From Desulfofalx alkaliphila DSM 12257 (lineage in GTDB: Bacteria > Bacillota > Desulfotomaculia > Desulfotomaculales > Desulfohalotomaculaceae): 64,000 nucleotides of DNA. The DNA lies in assembly GCF_000711975.1 (NCBI RefSeq), contig NZ_JONT01000011.1:29888-93887 (forward strand), given 5' to 3'. The position numbers and the translations under genes were made by a program. The notes under the pieces were generated by a model. That model ran no database searches and was not told where the DNA came from. It was given only the letters and a program-made list of their open reading frames with translations. Shown here piece after piece: positions 16,278 to 24,360 of the stretch (position 1 is the first letter of the stretch; every line of letters starts with the position of its first letter).

Positions 16278-18506
16278 TTAGGGCAGCTGGGCCAGCAACT
16301 GCTCGGTACCGGCCTGCAGCATAAACCTGCGATAGGCGTTGCTTTCGTTCAGTAGTTTTTTTAGCGGCTCCGGCGGGGCTTTTTTCTTCCCTTTTTTTTG
16401 GCTTGGCTTAATTAACATTTGCCCCCTGCCAGGCATTTGGACCTCCAATAGTTCTAAACGCTGTAAATGCCTGATCAGCTTCATCACCAGCAGCTCGGTA
16501 TGTCCGGTTACCGCCGCCAATTCAAAGACATCGGTACTTCCTCCCCGCCGGTTAATGATATACTTTAGATAGCCCATCAAGGTTTTTATAACATCGCTCA
16601 AGCCTGGGGAAGTGCTAATGGAATATGCCAGCACCAGTTTTCGGGCCCCGCTTAGGGCAATAACTTCCCGCAACACCCGGGGATCGGGGGGACAGGTTAA
16701 CAGCACTAAACGGTCCGCAGGGGTCATCAAATAGCGGTGGTTGACCCGGTAAGGAAAGTCCTTTAATGGCGGGCCCTCGTAAAAGTAGAGGGCATCATTA
16801 AACTGGGGTGGGCTGTAGCCCAACTCCCGCCAGCGCCGGTAATCCTGTACCTCGATCACTTGTTTTTCTACCCTGGCTTGGGCAGGGGCTTCCTCTGCCT
16901 CCTCTAGATTGACCACCACCAGCTGCACCGCTTCTTCCCCCTGCCAGCGGTTTACAGAAAGATTATATAAGAGCCGGCCGCTTTTTATGTCCTTCTTATC
17001 TCCGCCCCACCAGTAAATGGCCGGCATTTGGCTGCCGCCATGCTCCACTACCAGGCGCAGGTGTTTGTCCCCGGTGGTGGGTCGAGCATTGAGCACCTTG
17101 ACCTGGGGGCAGTAAAACAGAGGTTGGGGCCAGCCCTCGCCAAAGGGAGCCAGCCGGCGCAGTTGATAATACAAGCGGCTGTTTACCCCGCCGATGGGCA
17201 GTTCCAGATCATAGGTGGGCCCGGCATCCTTTAGGGCTTGTTCATTCATTTCAGATAATACTTTGGTACAAAGGCCGGTAAATATGGTTAATTGGTCCCG
17301 GTGCAGTGAAAGGCCGGCGGCAGCGGCGTGGCCGCCATAGCTCAGCAAGTAGTCAGCACATTTACCCAGTGCCCGGTAAATATGTACCCCTTCCACCGAA
17401 CGGGCTGAACCCACAATGGTTTCCCCATCATCCTTTTTACACATGAGCACCACCGGCACCCGGTACTTTTCACACAATCTGCCGGCTGTGATACCGATAA
17501 TGCCCTGGTGCCAGTGGGGTTGATAAAGTACTATGGCACCGCCCACCGGGCCGGCTAACAGTGCCTCGGCCTCGGCCAGCATTTGATCACCAACCTGGCG
17601 GCGCTGTTGATTAATTTTGTATAATTTTTCTGCCCAGGGCCGGGCGGCCTTTTCTTCTCGGCAGAGCAGCAGTTCCACTGCATCTTGGGCAGTTTCCATC
17701 CGTCCGGCGGCGTTAATGAGGGGCGCCAGCTGAAAAGCAATATGCTCTTCAGTTAGTTCATCGGCATTTAAGTTACACACTTGCAACAGGGCCTTAATGC
17801 CCGGCCGGTAAGCTTGGCGGATTTTAGGCAAACCCCGCTGCAGTAAATAACGGTTTTCCCCGGTCAGGGGCACAACATCGGCCACCAGGCCTAAGGCCAC
17901 CAAGTCCAGGTATTGCTCTGCCTCCTCTTCCCTATGATACCGGGCCAGCAGCAGCCGGGCCAGAAAATAGGCCACCCCCACCCCGGGCAGGTGGCGGGCC
18001 CGGTGATTTTGGGGCAGCAGTTGGCAGCTTACAATGCCGTTTGCCTCCGGCAACTTGTCGGGCAGTAAATGGTGGTCGGTAATTATTACATCCATGCCCA
18101 GCTGCCTGGCCAAGGCCACCTCCTCCACATTGGCTATGCCACAGTCACAGGTAAGTATCAAGTCTACCCCTTTTAAAGGCATTTCTTTAATCACCGCTGC
18201 ATTTAACCCATATCCTTCTTTAAACCGATCGGGCACCTTATATATTACATCTGCACCCAGGGATTTTAACACCGACACCAGCAGTGCCGTGGATGTAACC
18301 CCGTCCACGTCGTAGTCACCGTAAACACAAATCCCCTTGCCTGCATCCACTGCCTGCTGAAGATAATCGGCGGCATTTTCAATGCCGGGAAAATCAGTGG
18401 GGTCTGTGGGCTTATATAGAGCCGGGTCTAAAAAGCCGTCCCAAAGCTCCCTGGGTACACCTCTCTTGATTAGTATGCCGGTTACCATGTCAGTTAACTT
18501 TTTCAT
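16278..18506 (-). CDS. recJ: Single-stranded-DNA-specific exonuclease RecJ
   Basis: 742 residues. The DHH-family metal motifs are present: VYGDYDVDGVTST near residue 58, TCDCG and the name-giving DHH (ITDHHLLPD) near 145, and GGHAAAAGLS near 395 for DHHA1. The extra C-terminal part (about 570-742) ends in a winged-helix-like segment (GHTELLVMKLIRHLQRLELL), as in long Firmicute RecJ proteins. It degrades ssDNA 5' to 3' in recombination and repair. It follows copA by 10 bases and is probably co-transcribed, an odd functional pairing. Confidence 0.93.
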   Translation of the reverse strand: MKKLTDMVTGILIKRGVPRELWDGFLDPALYKPTDPTDFPGIENAADYLQQAVDAGKGICVYGDYDVDGVTSTALLVSVLKSLGADVIYKVPDRFKEGYGLNAAVIKEMPLKGVDLILTCDCGIANVEEVALARQLGMDVIITDHHLLPDKLPEANGIVSCQLLPQNHRARHLPGVGVAYFLARLLLARYHREEEAEQYLDLVALGLVADVVPLTGENRYLLQRGLPKIRQAYRPGIKALLQVCNLNADELTEEHIAFQLAPLINAAGRMETAQDAVELLLCREEKAARPWAEKLYKINQQRRQVGDQMLAEAEALLAGPVGGAIVLYQPHWHQGIIGITAGRLCEKYRVPVVLMCKKDDGETIVGSARSVEGVHIYRALGKCADYLLSYGGHAAAAGLSLHRDQLTIFTGLCTKVLSEMNEQALKDAGPTYDLELPIGGVNSRLYYQLRRLAPFGEGWPQPLFYCPQVKVLNARPTTGDKHLRLVVEHGGSQMPAIYWWGGDKKDIKSGRLLYNLSVNRWQGEEAVQLVVVNLEEAEEAPAQARVEKQVIEVQDYRRWRELGYSPPQFNDALYFYEGPPLKDFPYRVNHRYLMTPADRLVLLTCPPDPRVLREVIALSGARKLVLAYSISTSPGLSDVIKTLMGYLKYIINRRGGSTDVFELAAVTGHTELLVMKLIRHLQRLELLEVQMPGRGQMLIKPSQKKGKKKAPPEPLKKLLNESNAYRRFMLQAGTEQLLAQLP

Positions 18507-18516
18507 TAAAAACTCC

Positions 18517-20985
18517 TCAATCCATCAATTCTGCCGGGGGTTTGAAGGTCCTTAACCTTAGGGTATTTAAGACCACGGAAATGGAGCTAAAGGCCATGGC
18601 GGCAGCGGCAAGCATGGGGTTTAAGATAATGCCAAAGAAGGGCCATAATATACCCGCTGCCACCGGAATAAGTACAATGTTATAGGCAAAGGCCCAAAAG
18701 AGGTTTTGCCAAATCATCACCATGGTAGCCTTAGAAAGTTTAATGGCTGTGGGCACCCCCCGCAAATCGCCCCTAATCAGGGTAATATCCGACGCTTCCA
18801 TGGCCACATCGGTACCCGTGCCGATGGCTATACCCACATTGGCCTGGGCCAGGGCCGGGGCGTCATTAATGCCGTCCCCCACCATGGCCACCACCTTGCC
18901 TTCATCCTGTAGCTTTTTAACTTCTTGGGCCTTATGTTCCGGCAACACCTCGGCCAGCACCCGATCAATGCCCACCTGGCGGCCCACTGCCTCTGCGGTG
19001 CGCCTGTTATCTCCGGTGAGCATAATCACTTCAATACCCATTTGTTTTAAAACTTTGACAGCCTTTAGCGAAGTTTCTTTTACAGTGTCCGCAACGGCCA
19101 CCACCCCGGCAATGCTGCCGTCAATGGCAATAAACATCGGGGTTTTTCCTTCATCGGCCAACTGATCTGAGGTTTTTAGTATGCCTTCCCCAAGCTCAAG
19201 CTTCTGGGACTTCATTAGCCGCAGGTTGCCTATTAATATCTTTTTACCGTTCACCTTAGCTGAAATTCCATGACCTGGAACTGCATCAAACTCTTCCGGT
19301 TCAGCCAGTGATATCCCTTTTTCCTGTGCACTTTTTACAATGGCTTCACCCAGGGGATGCTCAGATCCCCTTTCCACCGAAGCTATTAAATACAAAACTT
19401 CCTCCTGTGCATAGCCGTCATTTACAATTAAATCGGTAAGGGAAGGTTCACCCACAGTAATGGTGCCGGTTTTGTCAAATACTATTGTATCAATCTTATG
19501 GGCAGTTTCTAAACTTTCGGCTCCCTTAATTAAAATACCGTTTTCGGCCCCCTTGCCGGTGCCAACCATTATGGCGGTGGGGGTTGCTAAACCCAAGGCA
19601 CAGGGACAGGCAATTATCAGCACCGCAATAAAGGTTGTCAGCCCAAAAATTAATGAGGGCTCGGGGCCAAAGTACCACCATAAGAGAAAACTAATTACCG
19701 CTATGGTCACCACCGACGGTACAAAATAGGCGGCAATTACATCCACCAGTTTTTGAATGGGGGCCTTTGAACCCTGGGCTTCTTCCACCAGCCGTATTAT
19801 CTGTGCCAACATGGTGTCTTTACCGATTTTAGTGGCCTTAAATCTGAAAGCACCGGTTTTATTGATGGTGGCGCCGATAACTTGGTCCCCTTCGGATTTT
19901 TCCACCGGTATACTCTCCCCGGTTAACATGGATTCATCCACCGATGAACGGCCGCTGACAATTATGCCGTCCACAGGTATTTTTTCACCGGGGCGCACAA
20001 CTACTATGTCACCCAAGACCACATCTTCAATGGGTATGTCCACCTCTTGGCCGTCCCTAACCACCCGGGCGGTTTTAGCCTGCATACCCATCAGGCTGCG
20101 AATGGCCTCCGAAGTCTTGCCCTTTGCCTTTGCTTCCAACAACCTGCCCAGTAGAATTAAGGTGGTAATTACCGTTGCCACATCGTAATAGAGTTGATAT
20201 GGAAAACCCAATCCGGTTAAAAAGCCCGGGAATAAGGTCATGGCCGCACTGTAGAGCCAGGCCGAGGAGGTGCCAATTGCCACCAATACATTCATGTCGC
20301 TGGTGCCGTGGGATAGGGCGGCATAGGCACCCTTATAAAATCTCCATCCGGAGATAAATTGAACCGGAGTGGTTATCAGCAAAAGAGTGATAGGCATGGT
20401 TAAAATTGCCGGTACCCATTGACCCCAACCTTCAACCATATGGGGCAGAGAGCCCATCAAGACCACCGCTGTCAGTGCCGCCCCAAAAACAAAGTCAAAG
20501 GTTAGTTTTTTCATTTCCTTTTCCCGCTCTGTTTTTTCCCGGTCTTCGGCGGTTTCCCTTACCGCCTCAAAAACTTGATAGCCAAGCTGTGCTATTTTAT
20601 CCTTAATGTCTGCCAGTGAAGCAGTGTCACCGTCGTACTCCACTGCCACCTTTTCAGTGGCCAGGTTAACGGACACAGAGTTAACACCCTCTAATTTGCT
20701 TACACCGGTTTCAATGCGCCGGACGCAGGCAGCGCAGGTAACACCGCCCACAGGTATTATTGCCCTCTCCGCTTGGGCAGGGTAGGCCTTAAAACCCATT
20801 TTTTCAACAGAGGCAATGATTGTTTCCAGCTTCACAGCCCCTTCATCATAATTAACGGCGGCCTTTCCGGTGCTGAGATTTACGTTGGCCTCCCAAACAC
20901 CGTCTATTTTTTTAATTCCCCTTTCTACTCTGCGTACGCAGGCAGCACAGGACATACCTTTGATTTTTATTGTCACTTGAGCCAT
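18517..20985 (-). CDS. copA: Copper-exporting P1B-type ATPase CopA
   Basis: 822 residues from an ATG at 20985, which has AAGGG nine bases upstream; the ATG at 20994 directly abuts the same site, so I discard it. Two N-terminal heavy-metal domains carry GMSCAAC (Cys 13, 16) and GVTCAAC (Cys 84, 87). The membrane part has the Cu+-type CPC motif ([14 protein letters not shown]). Phosphorylation site DKTGTIT, TGES and [10 protein letters not shown] are intact. It pumps Cu+ out across the membrane. No copZ or csoR gene is adjacent. The upstream promoter has an unusual 19-bp spacer. Confidence 0.96.
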   Translation of the reverse strand: MAQVTIKIKGMSCAACVRRVERGIKKIDGVWEANVNLSTGKAAVNYDEGAVKLETIIASVEKMGFKAYPAQAERAIIPVGGVTCAACVRRIETGVSKLEGVNSVSVNLATEKVAVEYDGDTASLADIKDKIAQLGYQVFEAVRETAEDREKTEREKEMKKLTFDFVFGAALTAVVLMGSLPHMVEGWGQWVPAILTMPITLLLITTPVQFISGWRFYKGAYAALSHGTSDMNVLVAIGTSSAWLYSAAMTLFPGFLTGLGFPYQLYYDVATVITTLILLGRLLEAKAKGKTSEAIRSLMGMQAKTARVVRDGQEVDIPIEDVVLGDIVVVRPGEKIPVDGIIVSGRSSVDESMLTGESIPVEKSEGDQVIGATINKTGAFRFKATKIGKDTMLAQIIRLVEEAQGSKAPIQKLVDVIAAYFVPSVVTIAVISFLLWWYFGPEPSLIFGLTTFIAVLIIACPCALGLATPTAIMVGTGKGAENGILIKGAESLETAHKIDTIVFDKTGTITVGEPSLTDLIVNDGYAQEEVLYLIASVERGSEHPLGEAIVKSAQEKGISLAEPEEFDAVPGHGISAKVNGKKILIGNLRLMKSQKLELGEGILKTSDQLADEGKTPMFIAIDGSIAGVVAVADTVKETSLKAVKVLKQMGIEVIMLTGDNRRTAEAVGRQVGIDRVLAEVLPEHKAQEVKKLQDEGKVVAMVGDGINDAPALAQANVGIAIGTGTDVAMEASDITLIRGDLRGVPTAIKLSKATMVMIWQNLFWAFAYNIVLIPVAAGILWPFFGIILNPMLAAAAMAFSSISVVLNTLRLRTFKPPAELMD

Positions 20986-21038
20986 AAAAAACATCCCTTT
21001 CTGTAAGTAAAAAACATCTTGTTTAAGTTACCAGCCTA

Positions 21039-21069
21039 ATTATATCCGATACCGGCTATATATTGCCAA
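21039..21069 (-). promoter_or_regulatory. copA promoter with 19-bp spacer and dyad
   Basis: On the minus strand TTGGCA (21064-21069) and TATAAT (21039-21044) are 19 bases apart, a spacing typical of MerR/CueR-activated promoters. A near-perfect dyad TATATCCG-N4-CGGCTATA at 21041-21060 overlaps the spacer and the -10. It is off-centre compared with a standard MerR site, so a repressor such as CsoR binding over the -10 is also possible. Confidence 0.45.
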
Positions 21070-21225
21070 TTATTTTAGCACTGAAGGACATAAAGCCCTT
21101 CAAAACAGGCTTGAAAAGGACAAGGCCCGGCAGCCGGCCAATGTCAGCCACTGTCCTTAGCTTACCGGGTCTTCAAGGGGCTTATAATTGTTCAAAGGTA
21201 ACTGGGCTATGCCCGCAAATAGTTA
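21070..21225. other. Structured intergenic segment between two divergent promoters
   Basis: The 156 bp between the copA and permease promoters hold nested inverted repeats: AAGGACA (21116-21122) with TGTCCTT (21152-21158), enclosing GGCC-c-GG / CCGGCC (21124-21139). The segment has no T-run and no convincing gene; a 62-codon plus-strand frame has no ribosome binding site or recognisable product. I see no known riboswitch signature. Confidence 0.3.
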
Positions 21226-21254
21226 TTGAAATCACAATCCTTAAATGCTAAAAT
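21226..21254 (+). promoter_or_regulatory. Promoter of the TauE/SafE permease gene
   Basis: TTGAAA (21226-21231), 17-bp spacer, TAAAAT (21249-21254): a good sigma-A promoter. A perfect palindrome TGCAC-T-GTGCA (21270-21280) lies about ten bases past the expected transcription start and could be an operator. Confidence 0.6.
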
Positions 21255-21319
21255 TAATGCAAGACTATTTGCACTGTGCATATAGTGTTATAAAGCAAGC
21301 TTTTAAGGGGGGAAATGAA

Positions 21320-22270
21320 ATGTATTTTCCGGTGGCCGGAATTGAGGTAGCCCCTTGGCTGCCTTTCCTGGCGGGTTTTTTGGTGGCTTTCTTTTGTAGT
21401 ATGGGCGGGGTGTCCGGGGCTAATCTGCTCTTGCCCTTTCAAATGAGCGTACTTGGTTTTACCACCCCGGCCGTAAGCGCCACCAACCACTTCTTTAACA
21501 TCGTGGCAATACCCAGCGGGGTTTATCGGTATATCCGTGAAGGGCGGATGGTGTGGCCCTTGTGCATCATGGTCATTATAGGCACCATTCCCGGGGTTTT
21601 TGTGGGAGTTTGGGCCAGGGTGCATTATTTGCCTGATCCCACTCATTTTAAATTTTTTGCCGGCTTGGTTTTGCTTTACATAGGCGGTATGATGGTTCAC
21701 TCCCTGCTTAAAAAACCGGCTCCGGGCAGTGACAAAAAGTCGGCTGAAAAGCGCTTTCAGGAAATGGTCCTCCAATTTCGTAAGAACCAGGCAGATAAAG
21801 TAAACCAAGAAGCTCTGCCCACCACCAAGGTAGTAAGTTTCGGTATTAAAAAGATGGAGTACACCTTTTACGGTGAAACCTTTTCAGTTAACCCCATAAT
21901 TATAATTTCTTTTTCTTCCTTTGTCGGCATAGTGGGCGGCATTTACGGCATCGGCGGCGGGGCCATTATCTCTCCCATCTTTGTCGCTATTTTTAAGTTG
22001 CCGGTTTACACCATAGCCGGCGCTTGCCTGATGGGAACATTTCTCACTTCATTAACGGCTGTTTTATTTTATCAAATTATTGCTCCCTTTTATCCCCATT
22101 TGGCCGTGGCTCCCGACTGGATCTTGGGCTTGCTCTTTGGTTTCGGCGGAGCCTTGGGTATGTATTTAGGGGCCAGGGCGCAAAAGTTTGTACCGGCAAC
22201 CTTCATTAAGTGGGTACTGGCCTTTGTATTGATTTTCGCTGCTTTAAGATATGTGGCAGAAATTTTCTAA
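21320..22270 (+). CDS. TauE/SafE family membrane permease (sulfite / sulfur-anion exporter type)
   Basis: 316 residues from the ATG at 21320, which has GGGGGG seven bases upstream; an ATG at 21245 lies within the promoter and is unlikely. About eight membrane helices in two halves carry the family repeats: FCSMGGVSGANLLLPF near the start of half one and GIYGIGGGAIISPIF opening half two. A polar loop of about 60 residues (near 130-190) separates them. The family moves sulfite, sulfoacetate or other organosulfur anions; the substrate here is unknown. In a sulfur-respiring Clostridia, sulfite export would fit. Confidence 0.88.
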   Translation: MYFPVAGIEVAPWLPFLAGFLVAFFCSMGGVSGANLLLPFQMSVLGFTTPAVSATNHFFNIVAIPSGVYRYIREGRMVWPLCIMVIIGTIPGVFVGVWARVHYLPDPTHFKFFAGLVLLYIGGMMVHSLLKKPAPGSDKKSAEKRFQEMVLQFRKNQADKVNQEALPTTKVVSFGIKKMEYTFYGETFSVNPIIIISFSSFVGIVGGIYGIGGGAIISPIFVAIFKLPVYTIAGACLMGTFLTSLTAVLFYQIIAPFYPHLAVAPDWILGLLFGFGGALGMYLGARAQKFVPATFIKWVLAFVLIFAALRYVAEIF

Positions 22271-22302
22271 GGCGGGCATTCTTGCCCGCCTTAAGCTTTT
22301 GT
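22269..22302 (+). terminator. Terminator after the permease gene
   Basis: AAGGCGGGCA / TGCCCGCCTT stem with a four-base loop starts at the stop codon and is followed by AAGCTTTTGTT. It separates the permease gene from the convergent binding-protein gene. Confidence 0.85.
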
Positions 22303-23117
22303 TAATAGGGTATTAAACCGCATTTTTCTAATAGGTGTTGGCCTTTTTTACTGAGTATTAATTCTAAAAATGCTTCTGCCACCTCTTTATTCTCTGCATT
22401 TTTAGGAAGGGCCACCGCAAATTCTATGGGTGCCCCTGTTATCGACACCCTTTCGCCGGATTTCTTTCCCTGTAAACTAACGCTTGCTTGGCGGTAATTT
22501 TTCGCTTGGGCAGGGTTGGACAGATTTATTTTTTCAGGCAAGCTGACATATTTTAAGCCAAACTGATTGGCAACACAAAGATAGCTAAAGGCGTAGTCCA
22601 GTTTACCGACCAAGACATCGGAGGCCAGGTCGTAGGATTTGGGGTAGATAAATTCTTTGCTGCATTTTTTGTCCAGCTTTTGAAAGAGCTTGGGGCTTTG
22701 GTAATACTTCTCTGCCAGCTGCCAAACCATCAGGGTGCGGTAACCGCAGGGGTCAAGGTTATCATCGGAACGGCCGAAGGTAATATTGTCCTTTAGTAAA
22801 ATATGATACCAGTTGTCGGCATTGATTGCCCCACTTTCCCCGGAGAGTTTATTATATGCCAATACAATTTGGTCGTTGGCAAAGATATAGTATTTGTCAA
22901 CATATTTGGGCACCAGCAGTTCCTCAAAGAGCATTGGATCAGCCAGGGCTAACACATCCACCTTTTTGCCATGGGCAACCTGCTTAGCACATGCCCTTGA
23001 GCCATGGCCCTCCAAGATTATATTAAGCCCCGGGTATGTGTTTTTTAACAGCTTAGCACACTGGGTAATGGGCATCCGCAAGGCACCGGCATGTAATATC
23101 CTTAGGCTTGTCTTCAT
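22302..23117 (-). CDS. Tungstate/molybdate-binding-protein homologue (WtpA/ModA-like) lacking a signal peptide
   Basis: 271 residues matching the WtpA branch of periplasmic oxyanion-binding proteins: LRILHAGALRMPITQCAKLL at the start, KKVDVLALADPMLFEELLVP, FANDQIVLAYN, and DPCGYRTLMVWQLAEKYY. All relatives I know of are exported, but here the protein starts directly with strand one. The ATG has GGGAGGG upstream, and the preceding PadR gene ends three bases earlier, leaving no room for a signal sequence. No ABC permease or ATPase is nearby. It is therefore probably cytosolic. With the PadR gene it may form a two-part oxyanion-responsive switch (inference). Confidence 0.8.
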   Translation of the reverse strand: MKTSLRILHAGALRMPITQCAKLLKNTYPGLNIILEGHGSRACAKQVAHGKKVDVLALADPMLFEELLVPKYVDKYYIFANDQIVLAYNKLSGESGAINADNWYHILLKDNITFGRSDDNLDPCGYRTLMVWQLAEKYYQSPKLFQKLDKKCSKEFIYPKSYDLASDVLVGKLDYAFSYLCVANQFGLKYVSLPEKINLSNPAQAKNYRQASVSLQGKKSGERVSITGAPIEFAVALPKNAENKEVAEAFLELILSKKGQHLLEKCGLIPY

Positions 23118-23119
23118 GG

Positions 23120-23503
23120 CTATTCCCTCCCCGCCCAGTTACGGTATTCATTTAAAAAGGTCTGTAAATTGTCAACCTTCTCTTTTACTAATTCTACACA
23201 GTAAATTAAGGCCCTTTCCCCCTCGGCGGTTAATTGGTATAACCTTCTCGACGGACCTATTGATTCAGCCTGCCACTTGGAAATAACCAGCCCGTCCTCT
23301 TCCATCTTGCGCAAATTTCTGTATATGGTTGCCGGGTCCACTTCCAGCTCGCAAAAATTAGCTTCGTCAATTTTTTGGATTAGTTCATAGCCGTGGGAAG
23401 GTTTTTGGGAAAGAAAAAAGAGCAGTGTAGGTACCAGCATCTTATCTAAGCGCCCGGCAAGGTGCCGGTATACTTTGTTATTGTTATTGTATTCCCCCAC
23501 CAA
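23120..23503 (-). CDS. PadR-family transcriptional regulator
   Basis: 127 residues with the PadR winged-helix signature: LLFFLSQKPSHGYELIQKI, then DPATIYRNLRKMEEDGLVIS, then the wing SRRLYQLTAEGERAL, and a C-terminal dimerisation helix. PadR proteins are usually repressors relieved by a ligand. It is two bases ahead of the WtpA-like gene, so the two are translated together. No operator could be identified by eye. Confidence 0.92.
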   Translation of the reverse strand: MVGEYNNNNKVYRHLAGRLDKMLVPTLLFFLSQKPSHGYELIQKIDEANFCELEVDPATIYRNLRKMEEDGLVISKWQAESIGPSRRLYQLTAEGERALIYCVELVKEKVDNLQTFLNEYRNWAGRE

Positions 23504-23553
23504 ATCACCCCTGTTCGCCGCTTCCTTTTACGCCCTTGTGTAATGTAATAATG

Positions 23554-24360
23554 TTAAAAGGTATATTCTTCTATTTCATCCCATGCCAGTTCCAATTCAT
23601 CTTCTTCGCCCTCCGGGGGCTCAATCATTGGCTGCCCGTGGCAGAGCGGTGAATATTCACAGTGAGCACAGTTCTTTACATTGCTGGTGGCGTAAAATTC
23701 TGCATAGCTTCTGCTTTCAATATCCTTAATCTTTTGCCTAATATTTTTTTCGTCACTTTGATATTTTTTTTCGTTGTAGGCCAGTGACACCGGTTGGTTT
23801 GGATACCTTGGATTCCAGTACACCATGGAAACATCCTCCGGCTTTAACTGCCCTATGGGAGTATATATGCCCCCTGCCCTTACCAGCAGGTAGCGGTACA
23901 GTATTGTTTGAATGTGATGGGCCAGATAAGCCTCTTTTAGTGGGCGGTCGTTGGTCTTCCAGTCGTAAATCACTGCCCTGCCGTCGGGTAATATTTTCAA
24001 CAAATCGTATTTGGCCACCAGCCGCAGTCCCTCCCGGTTAATGCGCAGTTCTTGTTCCGGCAGGTAGATGCCGCTATTATCCCTGGGGCAAAAGTCAGCC
24101 ATGGCCCGGATCCACCGGATCACCCTCTGTGCCTCTTCCCCTTGGCCCTCTCCCACCGGCAGGCCGCTGTAATAGCGTTGGGCCAAGAGGTGAAAAAGCT
24201 GGCCCAGTTCTATGGCTTCCCGATACTCTTCCTTGGTAACCCAGTTTCCCGGCCAATAAAGACCGTCAATATACCGGCGGCGAAACTTTAAGTAGCAACT
24301 GTCAAAGGCACCCAGTGCCAACTGACTAAAATATAAGTCTTTGATATCATGTTTTGTCAT
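23554..24360 (-). CDS. PD-(D/E)XK nuclease of the RecB/AddB/Cas4 type with Fe-S cysteines
   Basis: About 268 residues. RecB-nuclease motifs run in order: a lone cysteine in FDSCYLKFRRRYIDG, the helix GQLFHLLAQRYYSG, the catalytic pair in AKYDLL and IYDWKTND, then HIQTILYRYLL. The C-terminal triple CAHCEYSPLC, with the N-terminal Cys, makes the four-cysteine iron-sulfur staple known from AddB and Cas4. ATG 24360 has GGGAG ten bases upstream; a GTG at 24369 is also open. It overlaps the helicase gene, so it is the third member of a three-gene operon. No cas genes are near. Confidence 0.9.
   Translation of the reverse strand: MTKHDIKDLYFSQLALGAFDSCYLKFRRRYIDGLYWPGNWVTKEEYREAIELGQLFHLLAQRYYSGLPVGEGQGEEAQRVIRWIRAMADFCPRDNSGIYLPEQELRINREGLRLVAKYDLLKILPDGRAVIYDWKTNDRPLKEAYLAHHIQTILYRYLLVRAGGIYTPIGQLKPEDVSMVYWNPRYPNQPVSLAYNEKKYQSDEKNIRQKIKDIESRSYAEFYATSNVKNCAHCEYSPLCHGQPMIEPPEGEEDELELAWDEIEEYTF

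Noticed and set aside
21254..21808. A 184-codon minus-strand frame
   Set aside because: It is antisense to the TauE/SafE permease, which has clear family motifs and its own promoter and terminator.
23554..24360. A Cas4 protein and CRISPR locus
   Set aside because: The nuclease resembles Cas4, but no cas gene or repeat array is in the window, and it is coupled to a helicase gene.
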